A program made the translations under genes and the position numbers. The notes beneath the pieces were generated by a model. It worked only from the letters and a program-made list of their open reading frames with translations, was not told the DNA's origin and made no database searches. Below, in pieces: positions 7,512-16,731 of a DNA stretch of 64,000 bases (positions within the stretch are counted from its first letter, which is position 1; every line of letters starts with the position of its first letter). This DNA is from Halorarius halobius (GTDB lineage: Archaea; Halobacteriota; Halobacteria; Halobacteriales; Haloarculaceae), in assembly GCF_024298865.1 (NCBI RefSeq), contig NZ_CP101161.1, forward strand, positions 1,261,227-1,325,226, in the 5' to 3' direction.

Positions 7512-8807
7512 ATGGACGTTCCAGACATGACACGCGCGGCCGCACGCGCGGCGGACGAGGGCGACGCCCTCCGCGAGTTCCGTGACCGGTTCGACGTGCC
7601 GGGCACGTACATGGACGGCAACTCGCTCGGCGCTCTCTCCGAGGCGAGCGAGGCGGCCGTCGACCGCGTCGTCGACCAGTGGCGCGAACACGCCGTCGAG
7701 GGCTGGACCGAGGCCGACCCCGACTGGTTCCACTACGGCGAACGGCTCGGGGCGAAGGTCGCGCCGCTGGTGGGCGCGCGCGACGAGGAAGTGTGCGTCT
7801 GCGGGTCGACGACGGTCAACATCCACACCCTCGTCGGCACGTTCTTCGACCTCGCGAACGGGGGGAGCGCCGCCGCGGCCGACGACCCCGGCACCGTCCT
7901 CGTGAACGACCTCGATTTCCCGACGGACCACTACGCGATTCGCGCACAGCTCCGCCAGCGGGGGCTCGACCCCGACGACCACCTTACGGTCGTCGAGTCG
8001 GGCGACGGCCGCACCATCGACGAGGCGCGCGTCGAGCGTGCACTCGCTACCGAGGACGTGGACGTGCTGTTCATGCCCTCGGTGCTCTACCGGTCGGGCC
8101 AACTGCTCGATGTCGAGCGGCTGACCGCCGCGGCCCACGACCACGGCGCGTACGCGGGATTCGACCTCGCACACTCCGTGGGCGTGGTGCCCCACGACCT
8201 CTCGGGGGTGGGCGTCGACTTCGCCGTCTGGTGTCACTACAAGTACCTCAACGCCGGCCCCGGAGCGGTCGCCGGCCTCTACTGCAACGAGGAACACGTC
8301 GGGACGACGCCCGCGCTCGCAGGATGGTGGGGCCACGAGAAGGAAACGCAGTTCGAGATGCGCCGGGAGTTCACCCCCGCCGAGAGCGCGGGCGCGTTCC
8401 AGATAGGCACCGTCCCCGTGCTGGCGGCCGCCCCCCTCGACGGCGCACTCGACGTCCACCACGAAGCCGGTATCGACCGCATCCGGGCGAAGTCGGTCGC
8501 GCTCACCGAGTATCTCGTCGCACTGGTCGACGACCTGTCCGACGCCTTCACCGTCGGGTCGCCCCGCGACCCGGTCCACCGGGGTGGCCACGTCGCAATC
8601 GAACACGGGGAGGCGTACCGCCTGACGGAGGCGCTGAAGGACCGCGACGTGGTCGTCGACTTCCGGCCGCCCAACGTCGTCCGGGTCGCGCCCGCGCCGC
8701 TGTACACGGGGTTCGAGGACGTGTACGACGTGGCCGAACGGCTCCGCGAACTCCACGAGACGCGCGCGTACGAGGAGTACGAACCGCGTTCCGGCGGTGT
8801 GACGTAG
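7512..8807 (+). CDS. kynU: Kynureninase
   Basis: 431 residues, a PLP-dependent fold-type I enzyme hydrolysing kynurenine (or 3-hydroxykynurenine) to anthranilate and alanine. Visible landmarks are MDGNSLG near residue 34, the phosphate-binding GSTT at 98-101, FDLAHSVG with D218, and the PLP lysine K244 in CHYKYLNAGPG. Length and motifs match the family. The ATG at 7512 is used because it begins the conserved N-terminus. No tryptophan dioxygenase or formamidase gene is visible in the window, so the rest of the pathway must be elsewhere. Confidence 0.93.
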   Translation: MDVPDMTRAAARAADEGDALREFRDRFDVPGTYMDGNSLGALSEASEAAVDRVVDQWREHAVEGWTEADPDWFHYGERLGAKVAPLVGARDEEVCVCGSTTVNIHTLVGTFFDLANGGSAAAADDPGTVLVNDLDFPTDHYAIRAQLRQRGLDPDDHLTVVESGDGRTIDEARVERALATEDVDVLFMPSVLYRSGQLLDVERLTAAAHDHGAYAGFDLAHSVGVVPHDLSGVGVDFAVWCHYKYLNAGPGAVAGLYCNEEHVGTTPALAGWWGHEKETQFEMRREFTPAESAGAFQIGTVPVLAAAPLDGALDVHHEAGIDRIRAKSVALTEYLVALVDDLSDAFTVGSPRDPVHRGGHVAIEHGEAYRLTEALKDRDVVVDFRPPNVVRVAPAPLYTGFEDVYDVAERLRELHETRAYEEYEPRSGGVT

Positions 8808-8861
8808 CGAGCACACGTCTCGCGGGCGGCCTCCACGTCCGAACTGGAACACGCGCCGCGG

Positions 8862-8887
8862 ATTTTCTATCGCAGACGTTGGTTTAT
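8862..8887 (+). promoter_or_regulatory. Promoter element upstream of the DJ-1/PfpI gene (TATCGC ... GGTTTAT)
   Basis: Second copy of the element seen before kynureninase. ATTT, TATCGC and GGTTTAT fall at the same spacing, while the central bases differ. It ends 53 bases before the ATG at 8941. Confidence 0.45.
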
Positions 8888-8940
8888 TCGCCTGCCCCCT
8901 CGCCGCAACGCTCAACTCGGAATCGGACGAATTCGTGGTC

Positions 8941-9531
8941 ATGGACGCCGAAATCGTGGTGTACGAGGGGTTCGACGAACTCGACGCCGTCGCACCGTAC
9001 GAGGTGTGGGCGAACGCCTGCCGGTTCGCGGGAGCGGGGACGGCGCGACTGGTGTCGCTCGACGGCACGGGCGTGCATGCGAGTCACGGCCTCCGGGTGG
9101 GTGTTGACGGTCGGTTCGGGGCCTCGACCCCGGAGGTCGTCGTCGTGCCGGGGGGTGGCTGGAACGCCCGCGACTCGCCGGGTGCGTGGCGCGAGGCCGA
9201 GGACGGACGGCTCCCGGACGCGCTTGCCGGCCTCCCGGAGGGAACGACGCTGGCGTCGGTCTGTACCGGGGGGATGTTGCTCGCGACGGCGGGCCTCCTC
9301 GACGGCGTGCCCGCGACGACACACCACTCGGCGCTCGACGACCTGCGGGCGTACGCCGACGCACGCGAGGCCCGCGTGGTCGACGCGGGCGACGTGCTCA
9401 CGGCCGGCGGCGTCACGTCGGGGCTGGACCTCGCCTTCCATCTCGTCGCCCGGGCGTTCGGGGACGGCGTCGCAGAACGGGTCGCCCGTGAGATGGAGTA
9501 CGAACCGAGCGACGACGTGCTCGTCGTCTGA
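8941..9531 (+). CDS. DJ-1/PfpI family protein
   Basis: 196 residues with a class I glutamine amidotransferase-like fold. VYEGFDELDAVAPYEVW at the N-terminus and the nucleophile-elbow cysteine C108 in SVCTGGMLLA are typical of the subfamily that includes isonitrile-hydratase-like proteins and the sensor halves of some AraC regulators. No DNA-binding domain is attached. A GTG six bases upstream is in frame, but the ATG at 8941 is preferred. It follows kynureninase and shares an upstream promoter element with it, hinting at common regulation. The reaction is unknown. Confidence 0.88.
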   Translation: MDAEIVVYEGFDELDAVAPYEVWANACRFAGAGTARLVSLDGTGVHASHGLRVGVDGRFGASTPEVVVVPGGGWNARDSPGAWREAEDGRLPDALAGLPEGTTLASVCTGGMLLATAGLLDGVPATTHHSALDDLRAYADAREARVVDAGDVLTAGGVTSGLDLAFHLVARAFGDGVAERVAREMEYEPSDDVLVV

Positions 9532-9600
9532 GCCCTCTCGGGCCGGGCGCGCGGCGAACGGCGTTCCGTGGGGCGGTGCTGTGTGCCGGTGCGTGGCGTC

Positions 9601-9627
9601 TATAAATTACATGTCGCGATACAGAAT
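9601..9627 (-). promoter_or_regulatory. Third copy of the TATCGCGACAT promoter element, reverse orientation
   Basis: On the minus strand this reads ATTCTGTATCGCGACAT followed by a TATA-like AATTTATA, closely matching the element before kynureninase. It points away from the nuclease gene at 9684, towards the 3' end of the DJ-1 gene, where no minus-strand gene is visible. It could drive an antisense RNA, or the near-palindrome could act on the 9684 promoter. Confidence 0.45.
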
Positions 9628-9683
9628 CTCCGGCATCTCCCCGGGAACGAGAGCTTTTAGCCGCCCGGTAGCCCAGTAGAGGC

Positions 9684-10442
9684 GTGCGCATCGAGAACAG
9701 TTTCATCCCCGTCCGCGGCGTCGGGGAGGCGACCGAACGCGGCCTCTGGGAACAGGGCGTCACGCACTGGGACGAGTTCGACCCGTCGCTGGTGGGCGCC
9801 ACGACGGGCGAGCGAATCCGGTCGTTCATCGAGGACGGCCGCCGTCATCTCGACGCGGGGAACGCCCGCTTTTTCGGCGAGCAGTTCCCCAGCAACGAGT
9901 CGTGGCGCCTCTACGAGAACTTCCGTGACGACGCCGTCTTCTTCGACATCGAGACGACCGGACTCTCCAAGGACCGGGACCGCGTGACGACCGTCTCCTT
10001 TCACCGCGACGGCGAGACGACGACGCTCGTCGCCGGCGACGATTTGACCCGCGAGCGGGTCGCCCGCCACCTCGACGCGCCGCTTCTGGTGACGTTCAAC
10101 GGCGCGCGCTTCGACGTGCCGTTCCTCGAACAGTCGTTCGACCTCTCGGTCGATTCGCCCCACGTCGACGCGATGTACCCCTGTCGGCGACTCGGACTGA
10201 CGGGCGGGCTGAAGGCCGTCGAGGGTGAGGTGGGCATCGAGCGCGACCGCCCGGACATCTCCGGCGAGGACGCGGTGCGACTGTGGCGCGACCACGAGCG
10301 CGGCGTCGACGGTGCGCTGGAGACGCTCGTCTCGTACAACCGCGAGGACGCGGTCCACCTGCGGGAGTTGATGGACCACGTCGCCAGTAGGCTCCACGCC
10401 GAGGTGTTCGAGAGCGCCTGCGGCGACGGGCGCGCCGACTGA
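9684..10442 (+). CDS. RNase H-like (YprB-type, DEDD) exonuclease-domain protein
   Basis: 252 residues. The first ~75 contain a helix-hairpin-helix-like start (VRGVGEATERGLWEQGVT). From residue 84 there is a ribonuclease H-fold domain with DEDD-type acidic residues: D88 and E90 in FFDIETTGL, D144 in FNGARFDVPFLE and D222 in YNREDAVHL. This is the arrangement of the RNase_H_2/YprB family of predicted 3'-5' exonucleases. The GTG start at 9684 lies 26 bases after a TATA-like CTTTTAG at 9653-9659, so the mRNA is probably leaderless. Substrate unknown. Confidence 0.87.
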   Translation: MRIENSFIPVRGVGEATERGLWEQGVTHWDEFDPSLVGATTGERIRSFIEDGRRHLDAGNARFFGEQFPSNESWRLYENFRDDAVFFDIETTGLSKDRDRVTTVSFHRDGETTTLVAGDDLTRERVARHLDAPLLVTFNGARFDVPFLEQSFDLSVDSPHVDAMYPCRRLGLTGGLKAVEGEVGIERDRPDISGEDAVRLWRDHERGVDGALETLVSYNREDAVHLRELMDHVASRLHAEVFESACGDGRAD

Positions 10443-10488
10443 GCCGGGCGAGCGCAACCGCTTTGCCGCGCCCCCCGCTACCCCGGGT

Positions 10489-11394
10489 ATGACCGACCGC
10501 GACGGCCTGTTCGCGGACGCACGGCTCGTCCGCGAGGAGATTCACGACGGCGCGATGGCGATGGCGCTCGACGAGGTGGCCGCACGCACCGCCGCCGAGG
10601 AGGGAACGGCGACGGTCCGCGTCTACCAGTGGCTCCCGAGCACGCTCTCGCTGGGCTACCGGCAGGACGCCGAGACGCTCGACTGGGACCACATCGAGGA
10701 GTACGGCGTCGGCGTCGTCCGCCGGCCGACCGGCGGCGGCGGCATCTACCACGACACCCACGGCGACATCTCCTACTCCATCATCGCCCCCGACGACGAG
10801 GTGCCCGGCGACCTGATGGAGACGTACGAGCTGTTCTGCGAGCCGCTGTTCGACACGTTCGAGGAACTCGGGGTCGACGCCCGGTTCGCCGACGAGCCCG
10901 CCGAGGCGGTCCACGAGCCGGCCTGCTACCTGCGGGCGCTGGACCCCGCCCACGACATCGTCGCCGGCGAGGGCCGGAAGCTCTCGGGCAACGCCCAGTA
11001 CCGACAGCGCGATGCGGTCGTCCAGCACGGCTCCATCAGCTACACGGTCCAGGCCGACCAGCACGTCGCCTGCTTCGATTCGGACCTCTCGCCCGAGGCG
11101 TTCCGCGAGCGCGTCACCGCGCTCGACGAGCAGGCGACCGACACCCGCGAGAACCCCGACTACTCGACCGACGAGATCGGGCCGATGGACTCGTTCGACT
11201 TCGCCCGCGAGCACGCCGTCAGGCAACTCGAGGAGCATCTCGCGGCGTGGGCGGGTGCGCCGACCGACCCCTACGGCACCGCCGGCGACCGGGTCTGGAC
11301 CGACGCCGAGTGGGAGCAGGCGCAGGAACTCGCCGAGGAGAAGTACCGCAGCGACGAGTGGACCTACGAGCGCACGGACCCGACCGACGACTGA
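10489..11394 (+). CDS. Lipoate-protein ligase A-type acyltransferase
   Basis: 301 residues of the BPL/LplA/LipB superfamily. It has the lipoyl-binding loop RRPTGGGGIYH at 78-88 and the catalytic lysine K164 in EGRKLSGNAQ. These enzymes attach lipoate or an octanoyl group to the lipoyl domains of 2-oxoacid dehydrogenases or glycine-cleavage H protein; some members are octanoyltransferases. The C-terminal ~80 residues form an acidic accessory part. It stands alone between a nuclease gene and nfo, so context does not settle whether it is a ligase or a transferase. Confidence 0.88.
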   Translation: MTDRDGLFADARLVREEIHDGAMAMALDEVAARTAAEEGTATVRVYQWLPSTLSLGYRQDAETLDWDHIEEYGVGVVRRPTGGGGIYHDTHGDISYSIIAPDDEVPGDLMETYELFCEPLFDTFEELGVDARFADEPAEAVHEPACYLRALDPAHDIVAGEGRKLSGNAQYRQRDAVVQHGSISYTVQADQHVACFDSDLSPEAFRERVTALDEQATDTRENPDYSTDEIGPMDSFDFAREHAVRQLEEHLAAWAGAPTDPYGTAGDRVWTDAEWEQAQELAEEKYRSDEWTYERTDPTDD

Positions 11395-11567
11395 AACGCC
11401 CCGTTTCGCGGTGGCGTGCGCCTGTTCTGTTGCTGGTGTCCGGCGGGCAGGTAGCGACACCGCCGAACGGGCGAGGGGTTCGGGAGTAGCGTCGCCGGTA
11501 CCGACCGCGCCGCCCCGCGCCACCCGTTTCCGACACCCCTTTGCTGGCTCCACTACCACCACCGTCC

Positions 11568-12410
11568 ATGAGCGAACTCCGGGTCGGGGCCCACACCTCC
11601 ATCGCCGGCGGCGTCTCCAACGCCGTCGACGAACAGCTCGAATACGGCGGCAACTGCGGGCAGATATTCACCCACTCGCCACAGGTGTGGGACCACGGCA
11701 CCATCGACGACGAGGAGGCCGACGCCTTCCGCGCGGAGAGCGACGCCAACGACGTGGGGCCGTGGATGATTCACGCCTCGTACCTCGTCAACCTCTGTAC
11801 GCCGAAAGAGGACCTCCGCGCGAAGTCCGTCGACTCGATGCAACAGGAGCTCGCCGCCGCCGCCGAACTCGGCATCCCCTACGTGAACGTCCACCTCGGG
11901 GCTCACACCGGCGCGGGCGTCGAGGGGGGGCTCGCCAACGCGGGCGACGCGCTGGACGAACTCGACGTCCCCGACGGCGTCACCATCACCATCGAGTCCG
12001 ACGCGGGCTCCGGCACCAAACTCGGCGGGCAGTTCGAGCATCTCGCCGGTGTTCAGGCGGAGACCGACCACGACCTCGCGTTCTGCGTCGACACCGCGCA
12101 CGTCTGGGCGGCGGGCTACGACATCTCCACGCCCGAGGGGGTCGCCGACACGTTCGCCGAGTTCGACGACGTGGTCGGGCTGGACCAGCTCGTCTACGTC
12201 CATCTCAACGACTCGAAGCACGGCTGTGGGACCAACAAGGACGAGCACGCTCACGTCGGCGAGGGCGAAATCGGCGTCGGCGGGATGCGGGCGTTCATCG
12301 ACCGCTCCGTCGAGGAGGGGCTACCGATGGCGCTCGAAACCCCGACGGAGAACGGGAAGTCGTTCGCGTGGAACATCGAGCGCGTTCACGAACTCCACGA
12401 GGGCGAGTGA
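11568..12410 (+). CDS. nfo: Endonuclease IV (AP endonuclease)
   Basis: 280 residues with the xylose-isomerase-like TIM barrel of endonuclease IV, which cleaves DNA at abasic sites in base-excision repair. Zinc-ligand motifs are visible in order: GAHTSIAGG at the start, [61 protein letters not shown] and the final glutamate in ALETP. The ATG at 11568 is chosen because it starts the conserved [11 protein letters not shown]. Single gene. Confidence 0.93.
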   Translation: MSELRVGAHTSIAGGVSNAVDEQLEYGGNCGQIFTHSPQVWDHGTIDDEEADAFRAESDANDVGPWMIHASYLVNLCTPKEDLRAKSVDSMQQELAAAAELGIPYVNVHLGAHTGAGVEGGLANAGDALDELDVPDGVTITIESDAGSGTKLGGQFEHLAGVQAETDHDLAFCVDTAHVWAAGYDISTPEGVADTFAEFDDVVGLDQLVYVHLNDSKHGCGTNKDEHAHVGEGEIGVGGMRAFIDRSVEEGLPMALETPTENGKSFAWNIERVHELHEGE

Positions 12411-12488
12411 AACGAGCCTTCGGACCGACTGACGAGCGGGGAGGAACGCACGTGACGACCCGCGAGCCGACGGGCGGGCCCGTAGCCG

Positions 12489-13637
12489 TCAGGTGAACAG
12501 CCGGAGGGTCACCCCGTCGTCGGCCGCCGACAGCACGAACAGGCCGCCGTCCGCGGGGACGACGCTCCCCGGAGCGGTGTCGAGCGACCACCGCGTCTCG
12601 CCGCTGGCGGGGTCGACGGCGACGACGCCGTCGTCGACGACGTAGGCGGCCCCGGAGTCGACGGCGGAGACGCCGCCGGTCGTCCGGGTCCACAGCTTCG
12701 AGCCGTCGGTGTCGAGCGCGGTTATCGCGGGGTCGCCCTGCTCCCCCAGGCCGTTCTTCGACGCGAACACGCGACCGTCGCGGGCCGCGATGCTCCCGAC
12801 GGGCGGCGTCGTCTCCGCGGTCCAGCCGTCGGAGCCGTCGTGGCGCCAGCCCTGTACCTTGCCGTAGAACCCGCCGGCCAGCACCCGGTCGTCCGTGACG
12901 GTGAGGCTCGCCGCGTGGTTCGGCCCCTCGTGGTGCCACTGCGGGTCGCCCGTCGCGCGGTCCAGCCCGTACACCCACGCGACCGACCCCGAGTTCTCGG
13001 CGGCGACGAAGGCGTGGTCCGGGCCGAGTGCGGCGTCGCCGAACCGGGCGGCCGACACCGAGAGGTCGTCGGTCGAGAGCCGCCACCGCTCGCTGCCGTC
13101 CGAGGGGTCGAGGCCGACGAGCGCGTCCTCGGCGGTCGCGACCACCAACTCGGGGTCCGCTCGCCGGAAGGTGAACCCGGGGTCGGCCCAGTTCACCATC
13201 GGGGCGTCGCCGTCGTTCCGCTGGCCGAGCATCCGGAGTTCCGGCTCTCGTTCGCCGGCGGTGGCGTACAGCGTCTCGACGTCGAGCGCCGCGCCGAGGT
13301 GGCCGCTCTCCTCGAACGCGTACGTCCAGCGACGCGTGCCGTCCTCGAGCGACCGACCGGCGATGCGGGCGTCCGTGCCGGTGACGAGGTGGCCGTCCGC
13401 GAGACGCACCTGCGGGTTCGTGCCGTCGAGCGTCACCGACCACAGTTCCGCGGGCGGCGACTCGAACGCGGGGGTGTCGGTCGCCCGGGAGCCCTGTGCG
13501 TCGGCGTCGACGTGGCTCCACGAGCCCCCGAGGTCGGCGGGCGTCGTCGGCGTCGGTTGCGAGCCGATGCTGTCGATACAGCCGCCGAGCGCGAGCGTCG
13601 CGCTCGTGGCCGCGAGGAATCTACGTCTGGAGGGCAT
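12489..13637 (-). CDS. Tat-exported lipoprotein with PQQ-like beta-propeller
   Basis: 382 residues. The N-terminus MPSRRRFLAATSATLALGGC combines a twin-arginine motif with a lipobox, so the protein is probably exported folded and lipid-anchored at C20. The remainder is a series of WS/WR-containing blades (SERWRLSTD, GDPQWHHEG, GETRWSLD) typical of PQQ_2/BamB-like propellers. In haloarchaea such proteins bind other proteins or redox cofactors outside the cell; no catalytic role can be assigned. Divergent from the methyltransferase gene at 13710. Confidence 0.88.
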   Translation of the reverse strand: MPSRRRFLAATSATLALGGCIDSIGSQPTPTTPADLGGSWSHVDADAQGSRATDTPAFESPPAELWSVTLDGTNPQVRLADGHLVTGTDARIAGRSLEDGTRRWTYAFEESGHLGAALDVETLYATAGEREPELRMLGQRNDGDAPMVNWADPGFTFRRADPELVVATAEDALVGLDPSDGSERWRLSTDDLSVSAARFGDAALGPDHAFVAAENSGSVAWVYGLDRATGDPQWHHEGPNHAASLTVTDDRVLAGGFYGKVQGWRHDGSDGWTAETTPPVGSIAARDGRVFASKNGLGEQGDPAITALDTDGSKLWTRTTGGVSAVDSGAAYVVDDGVVAVDPASGETRWSLDTAPGSVVPADGGLFVLSAADDGVTLRLFT

Positions 13638-13709
13638 CGTCGGGCATCCCGTCGCCTCGGGTAAGTGCTTTGTCGAGTCGCTTTTGCCGGTCGCCGCCGA
13701 ACGCCGCCC

Positions 13710-14492
13710 ATGCGCCGCTTCTCGGCCGACTACCTCGAACGCACTCGCGAGGGGCTGTGGGCCGACACCGACGCGCTCGCGGCCCTCGGTCTCCCCGAGC
13801 GGGCGAGCGTCCTCGACGTGGGCTGTGGCACGGGCGAACTCAGCCGCGTCCTCGCACGGGAGTGTCCGGGTCGGGTTGTCGGCGCGGACCGCGACCCCGC
13901 TCTGCTCGCACACGTCGAGGTTCCCGCCGTCCGCGCGGACGCCTACACGCTCCCGTTCCCCGACGACAGTTTCGACCTCGTGGTGTGTCAGGCCCTGCTC
14001 GTCAACCTCCCCGACCCCGAGCGCGCGCTCCGGGAGTTCGCCCGCGTCGCCCGCGAGTCGGTCGCGGCTATCGAACCGGACAACGCGGCGGTGGCCGTCG
14101 AGTCGAGCGTCGACCGCGAGGCGGACCTCGCCCGGGAGGCGCGCCGACGGTACGTCGACGGCGTCGGGACCGACGTGGCGCTCGGGTCGCGGCTGGACGA
14201 CCTGTTCGCGGCGGCGGGCTTGCGGAACGTCCGACTGGACCGCCGCGACCACGAACAGCGGGTCGAACCCCCGTACTCGGAGGCCGAACTGGAGGCCGCC
14301 GGCCGGAAGGCGCGCGGCGACGCCATCCGCGAGCGCCGCGAGGAGATGGCCGGGGACGGCGAGACGCTCGACGCGCTCCGGGCGGACTGGCGGGCGATGG
14401 GCCGCGAGGTGGTCGAGCAGGTGCAGGCCGGCACGTACCGGCGCCGTGAGGTGGTCCCGTTCCACGTCGCGGTCGGCGACGTGTCGGACTGA
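13710..14492 (+). CDS. Class I SAM-dependent methyltransferase
   Basis: 260 residues. SAM-binding motif I is DVGCGTGEL at 36-44, the acidic motif II is GADRDPAL near 58, and there is a Methyltransf_11-type DLVVCQALLVNLPDPERAL stretch. The C-terminal helical part (EAELEAAGRKARGDAIRERR) resembles ubiquinone-biosynthesis-like small-molecule methyltransferases. The ATG at 13710 is preferred over one 45 bases upstream, since the added residues look unlike coding sequence. Substrate unknown. Confidence 0.87.
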   Translation: MRRFSADYLERTREGLWADTDALAALGLPERASVLDVGCGTGELSRVLARECPGRVVGADRDPALLAHVEVPAVRADAYTLPFPDDSFDLVVCQALLVNLPDPERALREFARVARESVAAIEPDNAAVAVESSVDREADLAREARRRYVDGVGTDVALGSRLDDLFAAAGLRNVRLDRRDHEQRVEPPYSEAELEAAGRKARGDAIRERREEMAGDGETLDALRADWRAMGREVVEQVQAGTYRRREVVPFHVAVGDVSD

Positions 14493-14546
14493 GTACAGAA
14501 CGTCTCGCCAGCGAACCCTTTTGTCCGGCGGGACGGACGTGCGGGT

Positions 14547-15398
14547 ATGTCCGAGAGCGTCACCCCGGCGGCCGCCTTCGAGTTGCTGGCCGCCGAGCCA
14601 CGGATGGACATCATGCAGGCGCTCGTCGATGCCCGTCGGGAGGGGGAGACGCCGCTGTCGTTCTCCGCGTTGCGCCGGCGCACGGGCATCGACGACTCCG
14701 GGCGGTTCAACTACCACCTCGGGAAACTCGTCGACACGTTCGTCGAGAAGGGCGCGGACGGCTACGGGCTCTCCTATGCGGGAAGCGCCATCGTCGCGGC
14801 GGTCATCGCGGGCGCGTACACCGGTTCCGAGCGGAAGGGGCCGGTCGACGTCGAGGGGGCCTGCGAACTGTGCGGCGCGGACCTCGCGGCCGAGTACGTC
14901 GACGGCGACCTCTCGGTGCGCTGTGAAAACGACCACGGGCTGTTCGTCACCCGGTTCCCGCCGGGTGCCGCGGCGTCGATGGAGATGGAGACGCTGTTGG
15001 AGGTGTCGACGCTCCGCATCTACCAGCGGCTGGAACTCGCCGCGACCGGCCGGTGTGCCGAGTGTTTCGGCCCCGTGGAGACGAACCAGACCACACAGCC
15101 GCTGGAGGACAGCGAGATGCACGTCTACCGGATGGAGTGTACCCGGTGTGGCGGCGAGTGGCGGGCCAGCGCCGGGTCGTTCCTCACGTTCGCCCCCGAG
15201 GTGGTGTCGTTCTTCCGTCGTCGCGGCGTCGACATCCACCACGCGCCCCCGTGGACGCTCATCGAGGGCGAACGCGAGGCGACGGTGGTCTCCGAGGAGC
15301 CGTACCGCCTCCAGTTCGACCTCGCGGCCGGCGACGACCGCATCCGGGTCGTCCTCGATGAGACCGGACAGGTCGCGGAGACGGCGATACCTGACTGA
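14547..15398 (+). CDS. ArsR-like winged-helix protein with two zinc-ribbon-like segments
   Basis: 283 residues. The N-terminal ~95 residues are a winged helix (AFELLAAEPRMDIMQALVDA ... RFNYHLGKLVDTF) of the ArsR-like type common in haloarchaea. Two cysteine clusters follow: CELCGAD with a later RCENDH, and CAECFGP with a later CTRCGGEW, consistent with zinc ribbons. The C-terminal ~90 residues form a small beta-rich domain. It is probably a transcription regulator; no target is obvious. It follows the methyltransferase gene by 54 bases on the same strand. Confidence 0.82.
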   Translation: MSESVTPAAAFELLAAEPRMDIMQALVDARREGETPLSFSALRRRTGIDDSGRFNYHLGKLVDTFVEKGADGYGLSYAGSAIVAAVIAGAYTGSERKGPVDVEGACELCGADLAAEYVDGDLSVRCENDHGLFVTRFPPGAAASMEMETLLEVSTLRIYQRLELAATGRCAECFGPVETNQTTQPLEDSEMHVYRMECTRCGGEWRASAGSFLTFAPEVVSFFRRRGVDIHHAPPWTLIEGEREATVVSEEPYRLQFDLAAGDDRIRVVLDETGQVAETAIPD

Positions 15399-15457
15399 TT
15401 CCAAACAGAAACGCCGTTCTGCGGTCATTTATGGGGTCGCTGGCCCGACAGGTGTGC

Positions 15458-16555
15458 ATGGACTCACGCATCCGAGAGCAGGCGGACGTGCTCGTCGAGC
15501 AGTGTGCCGAGATAGGGGAGGGGGACAACGTCATCGTCAGCGGCGAACCGCCGTCCGAGGACCTGCTGGTCGCCGTCGCCGAGCGGTGTGGCGAACTCGG
15601 CGCGACAGTCGACGTCTCGATGGGGAGCGACCGTGCCCACCGCGCGTACATGCGCGCCGTCGACACCGACGACATCGAACTCAACGAGATGGGGCTGGCG
15701 AAGGTCACGGAGGCGGACGCGATGATAAACGTCCGGGGCCAGCGGAACATGACCGAGACGAGCGACGTGCCGCCGGAGAAGACCCAGAAGCGGCGCGCCG
15801 AGAACAAGCCCATCCAGCAGCAGGTGATGGACAAGCGGTGGGTGCTGACGCAGTTCCCGACGCCGTCGGGCGCACAGAAGGCCGAGATGTCGACGGACGC
15901 CTACGAGGAGTTCGTCTGGAGCGCCATCAACAAAGACTGGGACGCGGTCCGCGAGCACCAGGCCCAACTGGTGGACATCCTCGAGGACGCCGACGAGGTA
16001 CACATCAAGTCCGGCGACACCACCGACATCCGGATGAGCATCGCCGGCAACGTCGTGAAGAACGACGCCGCAGAGCACAACATGCCCGGCGGCGAGGTGT
16101 TCACCGCCCCCCGCCACGAGACTGTCGAGGGCGAGGTGCTGTTCGACAAGCCGGTGATGGCACAGGGCCGCGAGGTGAACGGTGCCCGTCTCGTCTTCGA
16201 GGACGGGAAGGTCGTCGAACACTCGGCGGAGAAGAACGAGGAGGTGCTGACCAGCCTGCTCGACACCGACGACGGCTCCCGGTATCTCGGCGAACTCGGC
16301 ATCGGGATGAACCGCGACATCGACCGGTTCACCTACAACATGCTGTTCGACGAGAAGATGGGCGATACGGTCCATCTCGCCATCGGGATGGCATACGAGG
16401 ACACCGTCGGCGAGGAGAACGAGCGGAACGACTCGGCGGTCCACACCGACATGATAGTCGACATGAGCGAGGAGTCGTACATCGAGGTGGACGGCGAGAC
16501 GATTCAGCGGAACGGGACGTTCGTGTTCGAAGAGGGGTTCGACCCGGAGGCGTGA
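15458..16555 (+). CDS. M29-family metallo-aminopeptidase
   Basis: 365 residues resembling AmpS/aminopeptidase T, a thermophilic M29 metallo-aminopeptidase. Typical segments are MDSRIREQADVLVEQC at the start, EVHIKSGDTTDIRMSI, GNVVKNDAAEHNMPGGEVFTAP, and the metal-ligand region with GELGIGMNRDIDRFTYNMLFDEKMGDTVHLAIGM and HTDMIVDM. The ATG at 15458 is chosen as the conserved start; an in-frame ATG at 15431 is possible, with a TATA-like TCATTTATGG close by. It removes N-terminal residues from peptides in the cytoplasm. Confidence 0.9.
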   Translation: MDSRIREQADVLVEQCAEIGEGDNVIVSGEPPSEDLLVAVAERCGELGATVDVSMGSDRAHRAYMRAVDTDDIELNEMGLAKVTEADAMINVRGQRNMTETSDVPPEKTQKRRAENKPIQQQVMDKRWVLTQFPTPSGAQKAEMSTDAYEEFVWSAINKDWDAVREHQAQLVDILEDADEVHIKSGDTTDIRMSIAGNVVKNDAAEHNMPGGEVFTAPRHETVEGEVLFDKPVMAQGREVNGARLVFEDGKVVEHSAEKNEEVLTSLLDTDDGSRYLGELGIGMNRDIDRFTYNMLFDEKMGDTVHLAIGMAYEDTVGEENERNDSAVHTDMIVDMSEESYIEVDGETIQRNGTFVFEEGFDPEA

Positions 16556-16667
16556 CCCACGTCGACCGGTCGGGAGACGGACGGCGGCCGTCCTCGATAC
16601 CGACCGAAATCTAGACGCAGTCCCAACGCCCCCCGAACGGAGTCCGCTCGAACCCGGGATACTGTTC

Positions 16668-16685
16668 GAAAAATTATCTTTTACC
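16668..16685 (+). promoter_or_regulatory. AT-rich BRE/TATA-like promoter of the spondin-domain gene
   Basis: CGAAAAATTATCTTTTAC is a conspicuous AT-rich block in GC-rich surroundings, with a purine-rich BRE-like start. It lies about 50 bases before the ATG at 16732, which implies a short 5' leader. Confidence 0.5.
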
Positions 16686-16731
16686 CGACCGTCGCAGGGT
16701 GGGGTGTGCGCCACCGCGCACGTGAGAGCAC

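Noticed and set aside
12489..15428. 979-codon minus-strand frame running through the methyltransferase and zinc-ribbon regulator genes
   Set aside because: Only its last ~380 codons (from 13637) encode the PQQ-propeller lipoprotein; the rest lies antisense to well-supported genes.
12895..16614. 1239-codon plus-strand frame
   Set aside because: Crosses several real genes in other frames and gives Arg/Ser/Pro-rich sequence without any domain.
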